Origin: Aphrophora alni
Taxonomy: Eukaryota > Arthropoda > Insecta > Hemiptera > Aphrophoridae
Reading direction: 5' to 3'
DNA: 64,000 nucleotides
Assembly: GCA_963513935.1 (NCBI GenBank)
Contig: OY740771.1
Coordinates: 10,755,138 to 10,819,137 of the forward strand
Part shown: piece by piece, positions 49,601-60,753 of the stretch
How the letters are laid out: every line of letters starts with the position of its first letter
How positions within the stretch are numbered: position 1 is the first letter of the stretch
Translations under genes and position numbers: made by a program
Notes under the pieces: model-generated
The model's input: only the letters and a program-made list of their open reading frames with translations
Databases searched by the model: none
What the model was told of the DNA's origin: nothing

Positions 49601-50995
49601 GACCCTTAGATCTACCAGTACAATGTAACATTTCCTATAAACCCCAAGGAACTAACTTTTAGGTAATACATTTAGAAGATCTGCTTGTATTATATTGTAG
49701 TATGGGGTTGGGTAAGTAACATGATAACTTACCCTACTGGATAAGACCCTTAGATCTACCAATACAATGTAACATTTTCTATAAAGCCCAAGGAACTGAT
49801 TTTCAGGCAATACATTTAGAAGATCTGCTTGTATTATATTGTAGTATGGGGTTGGGTAAGTAACATGATAACTTACCTTACTGGATAAGATCCTTAGATC
49901 TACCAATACAATGTAACATTTTCTATAAAGCCCAAGGAACTGATTTTCAGGCAATACATTTAGAAGATCTGCTTGTATTATATTGTAGTATGGGGTTGGG
50001 TAAGTAACATGATAACTTACCTTACTGGATAAGACCCTTAGATCTACCAATACAATGTAACATTTTCTATAAAGCCCAAGGAACTGATTTTCAGGCAATA
50101 CATTTAGAAGATCTGCTTGTATTATATTGTAGTATGGGGTTGGGTAAGTAACATGATAACTTACCTTACTGGATAAGACCCTTAGATCTACCAATACAAT
50201 GTAACATTTTCTATAAAGCCCAAGGAACTGATTTTTAGGCAATACATTTAGAAGATCTGCTTGTATTATATTGTAGTATGGGGTTGGGTAAGTAACATGA
50301 TGACTTACCTTACTGGATAAGACCCTTAGATCTACCAATACAATGTAACATTTTCTATAAAGCCCAAGGAACTGATTTTCAGGCAATACATTTAGAAGAT
50401 CTGCTTGTATTGTATTGTAGGATGGGGTTGGGTAAGTAACATGATGACTTACCTTACTGGATAAGACCCTTAGATCTACCAATACAATGTAACATTTTCT
50501 ATAAAGCCCAAGGAACTGATTTTCAGGCAATACATTTAGAAGATCTGCTTGTATTATATTGTAGGTTGGGGTTGGGTAAGTAACATGATGACTTACCTTA
50601 CTGGATAAGACCCTTAGATCTACCAATACAATGTAACATTTTCTATAAAGCCCAAGGAACTGATTTTCAGGCAATACATTTAGAAGATCTGCTTGTATTA
50701 TATTGTAGGTTGGGTAAGTAACATGATGACTTACCTTACTGGATAAGACCCTTAGATCTACCAATACAATGTAACATTTTCTATAAAGCCCAAGGAACTG
50801 ATTTTCAGGCAATACATTTAGAAGATCTGCTTGTATTATATTGTAGGTTGCGGTTGGGTAAGTAAAATGATAACTTACCTTACTGGATAAGACCCTTAGA
50901 TCTACCAATACAATGTAACATTTCCTATAAAGCCCAAGGAACTAACTTTTAGGTAATACATTTCGAGGATCTGCTTGTATTATATTGTAGTATGG
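46695..50995. repeat. Duplicated block within the array, right copy
   Basis: Partner of 39516-43960. Its first part (up to about 50.4 kb) is at a constant 7179-bp offset. A shorter block (about 42.3-43.96 kb) is additionally present at 45.07-46.69 kb at an offset of 2730 bp, so that block occurs three times. Confidence 0.82.
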
Positions 50996-52018
50996 GGTTG
51001 GGTAAGTAACATGATGACTTACCTTACTGGATAAGACCCTTAGATCTACCAATACAATGTAACATTTTCTATAAAGCCCAAGGAACTGATTTTCAGGCAA
51101 TACATTTAGAAGATCTGCTTGTATTATATTGTAGGTTGGGGTTGGGTAAGTAACATGATGACTTACCTTACTGGATAAGACCCTTAGATCTACCAATACA
51201 ATGTAACATTTCCTATAAAGCCCAAGGAACTAACTTTTAGGTAATACATTTAGAGGATCTGCTTGTATTATATTGTAGGTTGGGGTTGGGTAAGTAACAT
51301 GATGACTTACCTTACTGGATAAGACCCTTAGATCTACCAATACAATGTAACATTTCCTATAAACCCCAAGGAACTAACTTTTAGGCAATACATTTAGAAG
51401 ATCTGCTTGTATTATATTGTAGGTTGGGGTTGGGTAAGTAACATGATGACTTACCTTACTGGATAAGACCCTTAGATCTACCAATACAATGTAACATTTC
51501 CTATAAAGCCCAAGGAACTAACTTTTAGGCAATACATTTAGAAGATCTGCTTGTATTATATTGTAGTATGGGGTTGGGTAAGTAACATGATGACTTACCT
51601 TACTGGATAAGACCCTTAGATCTACCAATACAATGTAACATTTCCTATAAAGCCCAAGGAACTAACTTTAAGGCAATACATTTAGAGGATCTGCTTGTAT
51701 TATATTGTAGGTTGGGGTTGGGTAAGTAACATGATAACTTACCTTACTGGATAAGACCCTTAGATCTACCAATACAATGTAACATTTTCTATAAAGCCCA
51801 AGGAACTAACTTTAAGGCAATACATTTAGAGGATCTGCTTGTATTATATTGTAGGTTGGGGTTGGGTAAGTAACATGATGACTTACCTTACTGGATAAGA
51901 CCCTTAGATCTACCAATACAATGTAACATTTTCTATAAAGCCCAAGGAACTAACTTTAAGGCAATACATTTAGAGGATCTGCTTGTATTATATTGTAGGT
52001 TGGGTAAGTAACATGATG

Positions 52019-53334
52019 TACCATCAACTTGTTTATTTCATTCTCCACAACAAGACTTGCACTTTCAACCTATAAATGTAGGGGCGATTAAATGAGATAC
52101 CTGAAGAACTCCTGGTCAAACTTGTCTTTTTGTTTTCGGCATATGATAGTAAACTACGTTTTTTTAAAACCAAACAGGAAATCTGATTTTGGCATAAAAC
52201 CAAACTCTCACTTGTTAGAAAGCCGTGAATTCGCTAAAATACCGGTATAAACTGGAATCACGGTATGAAAATGCAAATGATATTGTAGATTAACAAATGA
52301 TTACGCAGAAGGAAAAGAGTAACAAACAATTCAGTGTTTGTGGGTGAAGTGTATTGGACAGTGTTTTGATCAGGTAGGACTTTTCCAAGAACCAGTTTAT
52401 CAACGTTTGTTGCAAATCTTAAAGATTTCTAAAATTTTTTTTTTTCATTTTCCATCCTTAGTTATATTAAATCCGACGTTAAACTTTAATGTTTCAAAAA
52501 CTTGTTTTTTATATTTGTAGAGGGATAAAGTTCTATTCCAAATAAAACACACAAAAGCTAATCTTACAAGTCAACAAAAATCACTCCAATCTAAGTTAAA
52601 TATCTTTAAAATATAATATTTTGGTTTCACCGCTTACAGTCCTTTGAAAATACCGCTATATCCCTAGTGACGTGAACATGCTTAAATCGAGTTTTCAAAT
52701 CTAAATCATTATAAAGAAACTTGCGTTTTGTAAATAAAATAACTCTTTTGACCGCCATTTTGTTTTAGGTGGTCAGAATTTAATTTTCTTTGTCATTTTT
52801 CCTGTCTCACAGAGACAGGAAAAATGAGGTATCACAAGCCTATTATACGTAATTTAAAATTTATAAGCAACCCCATCCCCTAGTCACCTACAATTAACCT
52901 AAACCTTCGCTTTTTTAGGTTGTTCCTCTAACTTAAAGATTGCCGCAAACAAAATTAAAATTTCTCAAATATTTAAAAAATAAGAGGTTAGATTATTTTC
53001 ATCCATCCGGTGTGGTTAAATAAACGTGTTTTTTGTAAAATAGTTCTACAAATAACAGTGTTAAAGTGTCACTGTGCATGATGAAAGTTGAAATTAGTAA
53101 TGATTAACAAACCGTTCAAATTTAAACACCTCGTTTTTTCAACCCATCATTAGACTGATTGTAACAAATATTTTTAACGGCTGTTTCAAAAATTTCGTTT
53201 TCTTGTAAAGTTTGGTAAACTTTCATCCCAAATCCATTACACACAAAATAAATGTCAACTAAAACATAACATTTTTAAAGTTCCTTTCTTTGATACCACC
53301 GAAAACGTCCAAATATTTTGTAAACGGTCTTATG
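52019..53334. other. Right flank of the satellite array
   Basis: No gene. It includes a perfect hairpin at 52793-52827 (described separately). The remainder is AT-rich. Confidence 0.4.
52793..52827. repeat. Perfect 16-bp hairpin with 3-nt loop
   Basis: TCATTTTTCCTGTCTC is followed by ACA and then its exact complement. A plain terminator role is unlikely in an animal genome; it may be a small palindromic insertion. Confidence 0.85.
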
Positions 53335-54470
53335 AATACCCCTGCATCGCTTATAAACAGTATACTAACAAACTGTGTTTTTTAGAACATTCGTAAATTT
53401 AAACGATTATAACATTTTAACGATGGAACCTATTTTGATGAAACAAAAACAGGTTGTTGAGAAACATTTACATATAATGAAACCAAATAATTAATTTTAA
53501 GAACAAATGGTCTCCTTGGTAATATTAAAAAGATTTTTTTTTTTGGAAAGTATTAAAATAGGATAGTGTAAAATTCTAAATCGATAATTTTTTACTGTTC
53601 TGATATTGTAGGTAGGTATATATCTAGAATAATAAAACACTTAACGAGATTGAAAAATATCCCTGCATCGTTAATATCGCGTATAAACTGCGTTTTACTG
53701 AACCTTCATCAATTTAAACTATTATAACATATTAACGATGGAACAGATTTTGATGAAATAAAAACAGTTTGTTGAGAAACATTTTACATACATTTGAAAC
53801 TAAATAATTAATTTTAAAAACAAATTATCTCCTTGGTAATATAGGAAAGAAATGTTTGCAGCCTAATATAATTGGGTATGGTAAAAGTTTAAATCAGTAA
53901 TTTCTGTAATGTTCTGATACTAATGATATATATCAAGAATAATAAACACTTTCTGAGACTGAAAAATACCCCTGTATCGTTAATATCGCGTATACACCAA
54001 CAAACTGCGTTTTACAGAATGTTCGTCAATTTAAACGATTATAACATTTTAACTAAATAACCGATTTTGATGAAACAAAAACAGTTTTTGTTTGTTGAGA
54101 AACATTTTACATATAATGAAACGAAATAATTAATTTTAAGAACCAATTGTCTTATTGGTAATATTTAAAAAAAAATTTGGAAAGTATTAAAATCGGGTAG
54201 TGTAAAATTCTAAATTGATATATTCTGTAATGTTTTAATATTATAGGTATATATCTAGAATAATAAACAATTAAGGAGATTGAAAACTGCATTTTACAGG
54301 ACGTTCGTCAATTTAAACGATTATAACATTTTAACAATGGAACCGATTTTGATGAAACAAAAAAGTTTCCTGAGAAACATTTTACACATAATGAAATCAA
54401 ATAATTAATTTTAAGAACATATTGTCTCCTTGGTGATATTAAAAAGAAATTTTTGAAACTTATTTGTGTA
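53335..54470. repeat. Degenerate ~315-bp tandem repeat, about four copies
   Basis: The landmark TTTAAACGATTATAACATTT recurs at 53398, 53713, 54030 and 54313 (spacings 315, 317 and 283). Each unit also carries a CCCTGCATCGTT-like start and a CTCCTTGGTAATAT segment. The last copy is shortened at its start. Confidence 0.85.
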
Positions 54471-55826
54471 TTTTGAAACAAATTACTTATGTGTTTAAAA
54501 AATGTTGTATAAAAATTTTGCATTAAATTCTGACAAAATTGATGGTGTGTAGCTGTAAAAATGAATATTTGAATACCCATATTGGGATACTTTATTGAAA
54601 TATTTTAAAGCAATATAATTTTGTTCTTAACAACACTGTATTTTTTTGCAGTGAAGTTCTAGATAAAATATTGTATATGTTATAATCTTAACTTATAGAA
54701 GTATTGTATTAATTATTTAAAAATATTTAAAGCCTTTAGATTTTGCAAATAAGCATTTATGAGTATTTATGGGATTTGGTAAAGTGTACTTCACCATATT
54801 CCAGAAGAAAGCTATTGGAAAATGCCCCTAAGGATACTACTGTTGGGATTGTACTGTGGGGATTAAAGGTACTGTGGGAAATACCGAACCTTAATTAAGC
54901 TTTCGAGCCACAACCAGGTAATACTGGATAGTACAAGGCTCACAGAGGCTCGTGTACTGATACAAAGCCTTTCATCTCCAGCTATGTGATCAGTTAATAC
55001 AAAATTGGTATCCCAACAGTGAATTAGGCCTGTTTGGAGATTTCAGTAAAGTAGCACATGGAAACTCTTCAGTTTCTGTGATAGAAAATCAGTGGTATTT
55101 CTTTGAAACTGGTCCAGTTTCTAGTAGCTTTTTTTGTCATTTATAAATTGATTTTCTCGATGGAGGAACCACATTTGGGTAGGTTTTTTTCCAAACACCT
55201 TATCGCTTCATATTATTTTCAAAAGCAATAGCCCAAGAACAACATTTCACTTTTTGTTCAATTGAAAATTCATTGTTCGAGAGGTTAGATATGACACATA
55301 AACTGATTGAACACAACTACCAATAATTGTTTCATTGTTGTGTGCTAACATAACAACAGCTGATCAAGATTCAACAGAGATGGCAATGCACATTTTAATT
55401 ATATTGCATTGTGAGAGGAAGTGATTCTATCCAGAAGATTATGTTCTTTTTGTTATTCCGCCATTTTGTTTTGATTTACCTTGGAAAAATATGAAATTAA
55501 AAGTGTCAAGTTTGTAGAGTGTACCATGTGACCGGCATATTTATTTAAAAACAGGGACTTCTTCGTGCGTCACCCGGTATTCATAAATAATGGCAAATGT
55601 CCAATTAAACCGTATTTATAAAGTAAACTAGGTTTTAATAATCATTTACTATATTTCTTATAAATATATAAAAGAAATATGGTCAATTTAAGGAATTTAA
55701 GAAATAAAGAAATTATTTGTACTATCTTTAGGTAAGAAATAAGGTCGAGAAATTTTTAAACATTTTTTTATTTATTCGTCCTTACCCTGAATCACATACA
55801 AGAGGATACTCTCGCTTCTCTGTATA
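54471..55826. other. Unrecognised intergenic sequence
   Basis: No supported gene. 54780-55100 is less AT-biased but has stops in all frames and no clear exon. Confidence 0.4.
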
Positions 55827-56128
55827 CTGATGGGCCATTTGTCTGTGCGCGCGGCTCTGACGCTACTAGCCGTTCTGTAAAAGTAGAGCTCGCTCACCCA
55901 ACTATGTTTGTCTACCTTTCGCGACACATAATTACAGTTTACAAGATTTGTAGTGCATATAGAAACATGATGTTTATTAACAACTCGAAGCTACATTGAA
56001 GACAGGTGAATAATCTACGTCCGGCGCGCCGCGCGGGACCACATATTTTTTGGAAATGAGCGATAACCACTCCCCTTTTCCCCGCCGCGCCATAGCAAGC
56101 CGCGCGCACAGACAAATGGATACATCAG
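55827..56128. mobile_element. GC-rich MITE, 302 bp, TA target duplication
   Basis: Inverted ends of about 30 bp: CTGATGGGCCATTTGTCTGT followed by GCGCGCGGC on the left, complement on the right with one small difference. TA flanks both ends (55825-55826 and 56129-56130), as in Tc1/mariner-type elements. The interior includes a CGGCGCGCCGCGCGGG run, very unusual in this AT-rich window. No coding. Confidence 0.78.
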
Positions 56129-56559
56129 TAGTTTGGGATACTAATTTAGATGTGTCAACGATTCATAAATGTCACTAAAATTTTTTTTTTCCTTCTACCA
56201 TGTAAACTTGATATATTTATACTATTGTTCAAACAAATACCAGTACATTCTTAAGTACAGTCGGCTTCTAAACTATTTATTACTGAAATGTGTTAATATT
56301 GTTCGACTGGTCCAATAAAATAAGACATCAGTTTAGGTCTGGTAGGGACAATTTTATCGTTTAAATTATTACTTTGGGAGATTTTAAAGTAACACAAAAA
56401 AGTCTCACTACTTGTAGGTTAGTGTAATTCGGTATTAACAATTTAACTTAAATATATATATAAGTGTATAGGGAATGGGGCTTCTGGCGCACGGGACCTG
56501 AGCCAGAACCTTGGCGGCCTTTGTGCAGTCATATTCGGCCAATCCCGAATTGTCAGGTC
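56129..56559. other. Sequence between the MITE and the Polinton remnant
   Basis: Mostly AT-rich. 56470-56560 is GC-richer and open on the minus strand, directly abutting the ATPase remnant at a TTTCACAG border. I could not identify it; it may be another insertion's end. Confidence 0.35.
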
Positions 56560-56935
56560 AAATTCGTGAACCTGTGAAATAAATAAAATGTTTCTCCAGC
56601 AAACAATCATCAAACTACTAGAGAATTCCGATTGCATTTATCTACAGAAATTAAATCCTCACAATTATTAATAGAAGAATGCATTTTTTTTTCTTCAAAC
56701 ATTTTTCAACTCTCTGATAATTTTTAATCAAATCGGAATATAAAGGTTGTTCTAGCGATTTACTAAATATATATCAATTTTTAAAGGATAACCATCTTTG
56801 TAAGTAAAATTCATCAATAATTTTGTTTTTCCACAACCACTAGATCCTTTACAATATTGCTCTCACTATAGATGGAATCTTACCAGTTTCAACTTGACTG
56901 TAATCTCCATTATATACTGTAACTATATTTTCCTT
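56560..56935 (-). pseudogene. Polinton packaging-ATPase remnant
   Basis: Minus-strand frames contain a Walker A motif in KGSSGCGKTKLLMNF (near 56820-56860) and, downstream after a frameshift, a Walker B-like VVxDDCLLE (near 56590-56620). This is the arrangement of the FtsK/HerA-type ATPase carried by Polinton/Maverick elements. The frame is broken several times and the C-terminal end is missing, ending near 56560. Confidence 0.6.
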
Positions 56936-56959
56936 CAGACATAACTCTCTCTAATGTTA

Positions 56960-57990
56960 ATAAAATTAAAAAATAGATTTTAATAACTCCTATTTATAGA
57001 ATGAACCTGTTATTTCTTCATCGTGTAAATCTTTAATTTTATACATTACCGGATTTGAAAAAATGTTACGATCGATAACGAATATTTCCCGAGTCCAATT
57101 GTTTCCATACTTACTTGTATTCAAACGTTTTCTTTACTTTATGTAAATCTTACACGATCACCGATTTGAATATCGGATACTACATTGTTAGTACAATCTT
57201 TCGAGGATAGATTTTTCATTTGATTTGTTCACATGTACAGATTTCATATAGATTATTCTGTTTGTGATTATTAAATTCATTTATATCTCTTGTAATCCAT
57301 CAAACCACCTACACTTTCCTTTCACTTCAAATTCTATTAACATTTTACCTTTTAACAAATGTATTTTTTTTCACCATTTTCTGTGATACATTTTTATATT
57401 ATTACTATCAAGAACACGTTGAAAATATTTATTTTTAAACTTTAAACCCTTGTCTGTATGCAGCAAGTTGGAAGCGCTATGACCACCTTTAATAGGTTTT
57501 TTTTAATAATTCTATCGAAAGCGCCAGCTTATAATTCCACTCTTTCTCTTTAGAGATCACTCCAAGCAAATTTAACATTCAATATATAATTCTAACCATC
57601 ATTTAAATCTACATACTCTCTCATTAATATTAAATCAGCGTAAAAAAGATCCCTAATTTGTCTTTTATTAAGTGTCTTCCTAATAAGTTTGTGAAGTTCT
57701 AGACCGCAAAGTTTGATTTGTTTTTTTATTTAAATCGATTTCAGGTTTAGTGTTACGATGTCTTTCATTTTAACAGTGTTATTTTCTACGATCTCTGTTG
57801 ACTTCATAAATTTACTTTTATTAGTTTTACAAATTTTACAAAGTGCAACGTTTCTCCAAAGACCGTTGCAAGTTTGTAGATTTTTCATTTTTTATGTTTG
57901 CCGTTTTCATTTTACATTTACTGCAATGTAAACTTCTTTTTTCTTCCTATTTGTTTTCATCTTGTAAACTTAAATAAATATCTTGTAAAC
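56960..57990 (-). pseudogene. Polinton retrovirus-like integrase remnant
   Basis: On the minus strand, in broken frames: a segment with two CxxC-like pairs (LCKICK), DLFYADLILMREYVDLNDG with the first catalytic Asp (near 57610-57650), LHTDKGLKFKNKYFQRVLDS with the second Asp (near 57410-57470), and a chromo-like C-terminal part (IGDRVRF; NNWTREIFVID; KIKDLHDEEITGSFY) at 57000-57170. The order and spacing match the Polinton integrase. Many stops and frameshifts show it is dead. Confidence 0.72.
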
Positions 57991-58084
57991 CTTATTATTT
58001 ATATCTGGAAACTTTCCGCCCTTAGCGTATTTAATTTCTAACCCAATATCTTGTGTTTTTCTGATACACTTATTCAATGGAATA

Positions 58085-58800
58085 TACAGGGTGATTCACG
58101 ACGTTATCCCCACACTTATACAGCTCATTCTACTAGTAAAAATAATGAAAAAAGTTCATATAAACATATGTCCTATCTCGTTTCGTTTAGTGTCTGTCTG
58201 TCTGTGTTTTTTAGAAAAAAATTTCTATCTTAAAAATGGTTTGAGATATCAAGTTGAAACTTTTTACATTTAATGACCTTATTAGTGTGCATCTTAAATA
58301 AAAGATTCAAAATAATATCATTTACAGAAACAAAATGGCGGTCATTTAAAATGTTCAAATCCTAATAACTTTAAAACGAGTGATGTTACAAAAAAAGGCA
58401 AGATACATAAAAAATAGCCCCTTTTAATACAAGCATTTTGGTACCTGGTTTATTTATCTAAGATAAGTAGTAACAGAAATAAGTAAGATGTTTTAATGTT
58501 GTGTGTGATTTGATTTTGAAAATACATTGCAATTATGAATAAAACACAAACCTTTACTTGGGAAATCTTACTTATTTCTGTTACATACATATAACAAACA
58601 GTGGGCCTACTGCATCATGTTTTAAATGTTTAAAGAACTTGTGTGTTTGTTATGTGTCGTGTGTTCGTAATTTGTGATTTTAAACTAAGACAACGGGAAA
58701 ACCCAGCATAACACTTGAAAATGGCTGAATAGCCGAAACGGCCGTAGTGATATAACTACATACAAATATAGACTATTGTGACGGTAAGTCTTATTAATAT
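58085..58800. mobile_element. Unclassified insertion between Polinton pieces, with a hammerhead-like relic
   Basis: It starts with ACAGGGTGATTCACGACG just after a TAT and separates the integrase and polymerase remnants. It contains CAAAATGGCGGTCATTTAAA near 58333 (similar to the foldback minisatellite block), a perfect 20-bp inverted pair (58470-58489 and 58565-58584) and a degenerate ribozyme-like core at 58712-58757. More than one insertion may be present. Confidence 0.5.
58712..58757 (+). ncRNA. Degenerate hammerhead-like core, probably inactive
   Basis: CAC, TTGAAAA, one T, stem GGCT/AGCC with GAAT loop, GAAA, palindromic CGGCCG, UA, GTG. The arrangement parallels the ribozymes at 8411 and 29088, but two conserved core bases are altered (expected CTGANGA, found TTGAAAA) and stem I is only three pairs. 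Confidence 0.4.
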
Positions 58801-60191
58801 ATCTAATTTTTAAATTTAAGTTTTTCTCCTTTAGTAAGCGGTAACGTTGGTTTATTTATATTTTTAATCAATTCACCTATTAAATTAGCTATTTCAATTA
58901 CATATAACATAAATTTTTTAGCAGCATCTTTTTCTATATAAATATAATATTCTTTAGGTAACTTTTTAATAATTTCTTGAGGCAAAACATTTGAATTAGT
59001 TACAATATGTACACAAAATCTCATAGGCTCATGTTTATTATGAACGTAGGTAAATTTTGACACTCTTTCATTTTTTCTTTTAACAAACATTCAAAATCAG
59101 CATAAATTACGATAGGAACTGAAAAACTGTAATGATCATTTAAAAATATTAAAATTAAACTTGATTCACATTTAGGATCAGGCATAATAGCACGTACCGG
59201 TTTATTTGGTATACATTTTTTTAAATGATTTTCTAATTTAATATCTTTGCCTCTACCCTGATAATATGTAAAACATCTTTTACATATAGATTTTGCATAC
59301 ATATTTACATTTAACTGTGTGGTAATTAATCTAGAAAAATTACTTATATAGCAATAATAAGTAATTTTCATTTCGTTTGTTAACAACAAGTCAAAATGAT
59401 TTTCTTGTTCCATGTCACAAACTCTAAGGGGATTAGTAAGACCATATACATTTACCGAAATATTTTTATTATCTTTCTCAAATTTATCTATCTGTGAAAT
59501 AGGTGTAGGGAAGTCAATTCCATCAAAATTAAATTTATCTCTCAATTCAAAATAATTATAATCTAAAACAGATTTATCACTTTTATCTACATATTTACTT
59601 AAAATAGCCCATTAAAACAATAATTATCGTTAAAATTTTTGACATTTATCACTGCATTTTTATTTCTAAAACATTTAGGTAAACGTAAAAACGAACTTCC
59701 TCTTAAGGGAAGATATTTGCTAATTCTTAATAAAATTCCATAGGTTGAATAAAATGTCCAGCCTGAACCTTTGTCTAGATACTCTGATTCTTCTTGACAG
59801 ATTTTTGAAAATACCATTTCCAAAATATTATCTATAGGCTATTTGTGAATCTATAAACATTTGTATTTTTTGATTTAAAACATCTATCATGTATTTCATC
59901 TGTAAATGGTTTAATATAAACACATTCAATATTGACATTAAACTTTAATGCATTATATTGTTCTAAACACGATTCAATAACGTGATTTATTTTATTTTTA
60001 TAATATACTAATAGCAAACAAATATCTTTAATATCGTTTAAGTTATTTTTTTAAATAAAATGTTTTAAGGTTTCCTTTAAAAGCCTTTTCCAACTCAAAA
60101 AACTCATTAACTTCAATTTGTTCTAATCTTATACGTTTTCTTCTAAAATTTCCATCTGATATGTATTTAGTTCATCTAATTTTCTATTCAT
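58801..60191 (-). pseudogene. Polinton protein-primed DNA polymerase B remnant, N-terminal part
   Basis: Minus-strand fragments in at least four frames from an ATG at 60191. They include GSGWTFYSTYGILLRISKY and PLRGSSFLRLPK (59599-59823), NHFDLLLTNE, a Cys-rich KSICKRCFTYYQ ... LENHLKKCIPNKPVR segment, and the first exonuclease motif in VIYADFECLL (59021-59545). Then comes MRFCVHIVTNSN and YYIYIEKDAAKKFM (58803-59090). This is the N-terminal and early exonuclease region of Polinton/Maverick family B polymerases. The polymerase catalytic domain is absent, cut off where the 58085-58800 insertion begins. Confidence 0.78.
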
Positions 60192-60753
60192 TTTACAACT
60201 AATCTGAAATAAACAATAATCAATGTATTGTATATTAAACTTAACTAAAAATAAAATATTACAACTACATATTTTCCCCCTCTAAATAAAAATAACAGAT
60301 ACGAATATTTTAATAATACGTATTTTTATCTTTATGTGTTTTATCAACTTCAATTTGTACATTAGGAATTTCGGATAACATATTACCAACTTATATATTT
60401 TTTAATATATATATTTTTTAACCAATATATATTTTTAAAAAATGATAAAAACAACAACAACAACGCGGAAATGCGTTTTCAGAAAGTTTATAATATCCTA
60501 ATTTATTCTCCATTGTTACTATAAAACATAAACAGTAATTTATTATTTATTATCAGTTTAGGCGAAACTGAATTGCTAATCACACGAATTCGGTCAGCAT
60601 TACTACACATGTTACGTACAAGATTTTACCTACGACCACACATAATAAATAATAACCACTAATAATTAATTAAGGAATATTTTATTACATTAACTGAAAT
60701 TGAGACAATATGACAAAGTATAGTAATTTAACTTCTTGGAAAAAAAGATAAAT
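60192..60753. other. AT-rich sequence between Polinton and recombinase remnants
   Basis: Repeated TATATTTTTTA units near 60390-60440; otherwise nothing recognised. Confidence 0.4.

Larger units (their letters stand above)
36701..52018. repeat. 144-bp satellite array, about 106 monomers
   Basis: The AGATCTACC landmark recurs at 37127, 37271 and 37415, giving a 144-bp period that continues to 52018. Each monomer has two AGATCT sites 69 bp apart, an inverted repeat GGTAAGT ... ACTTACC around a 9-nt loop, and no CpG in the common form. Variants mark subtypes: ATGATGACTT or ATGATAACTT in the loop; GATTTTCAGG or AACTTTTAGG after the GGAACT block; and a 6-bp deletion in the GGTTGGGGTTGGG tract (43671, 46401, 50706, near 51997). 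Segments of several kb are repeated inside the array. Long minus-strand open frames arise because 144 is a multiple of three; the 48-residue unit has no Met, so coding is unlikely. Confidence 0.97.

Noticed and set aside
36754..51196. Minus-strand open frames of up to 723 codons across the satellite
   Set aside because: The period (144 bp) is a multiple of three, so one open unit yields long frames. The 48-residue unit has no Met, the frames start at TTG, and subtypes with AACTTTTAGG carry an in-frame stop.
36701..52018. Possible CRISPR-like array
   Set aside because: Units are tandem without unique spacers and the genome is animal; it is a satellite.
56443..56565. GC-rich minus-strand frame after a TTTCACAG that looks like an exon
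   Set aside because: It directly abuts broken ATPase sequence, has no donor that could be defended, and matches no known family.
58051..58273. Plus-strand frames across the ACAGGGTG border
   Set aside because: Short overlapping frames in repetitive sequence without conserved motifs.
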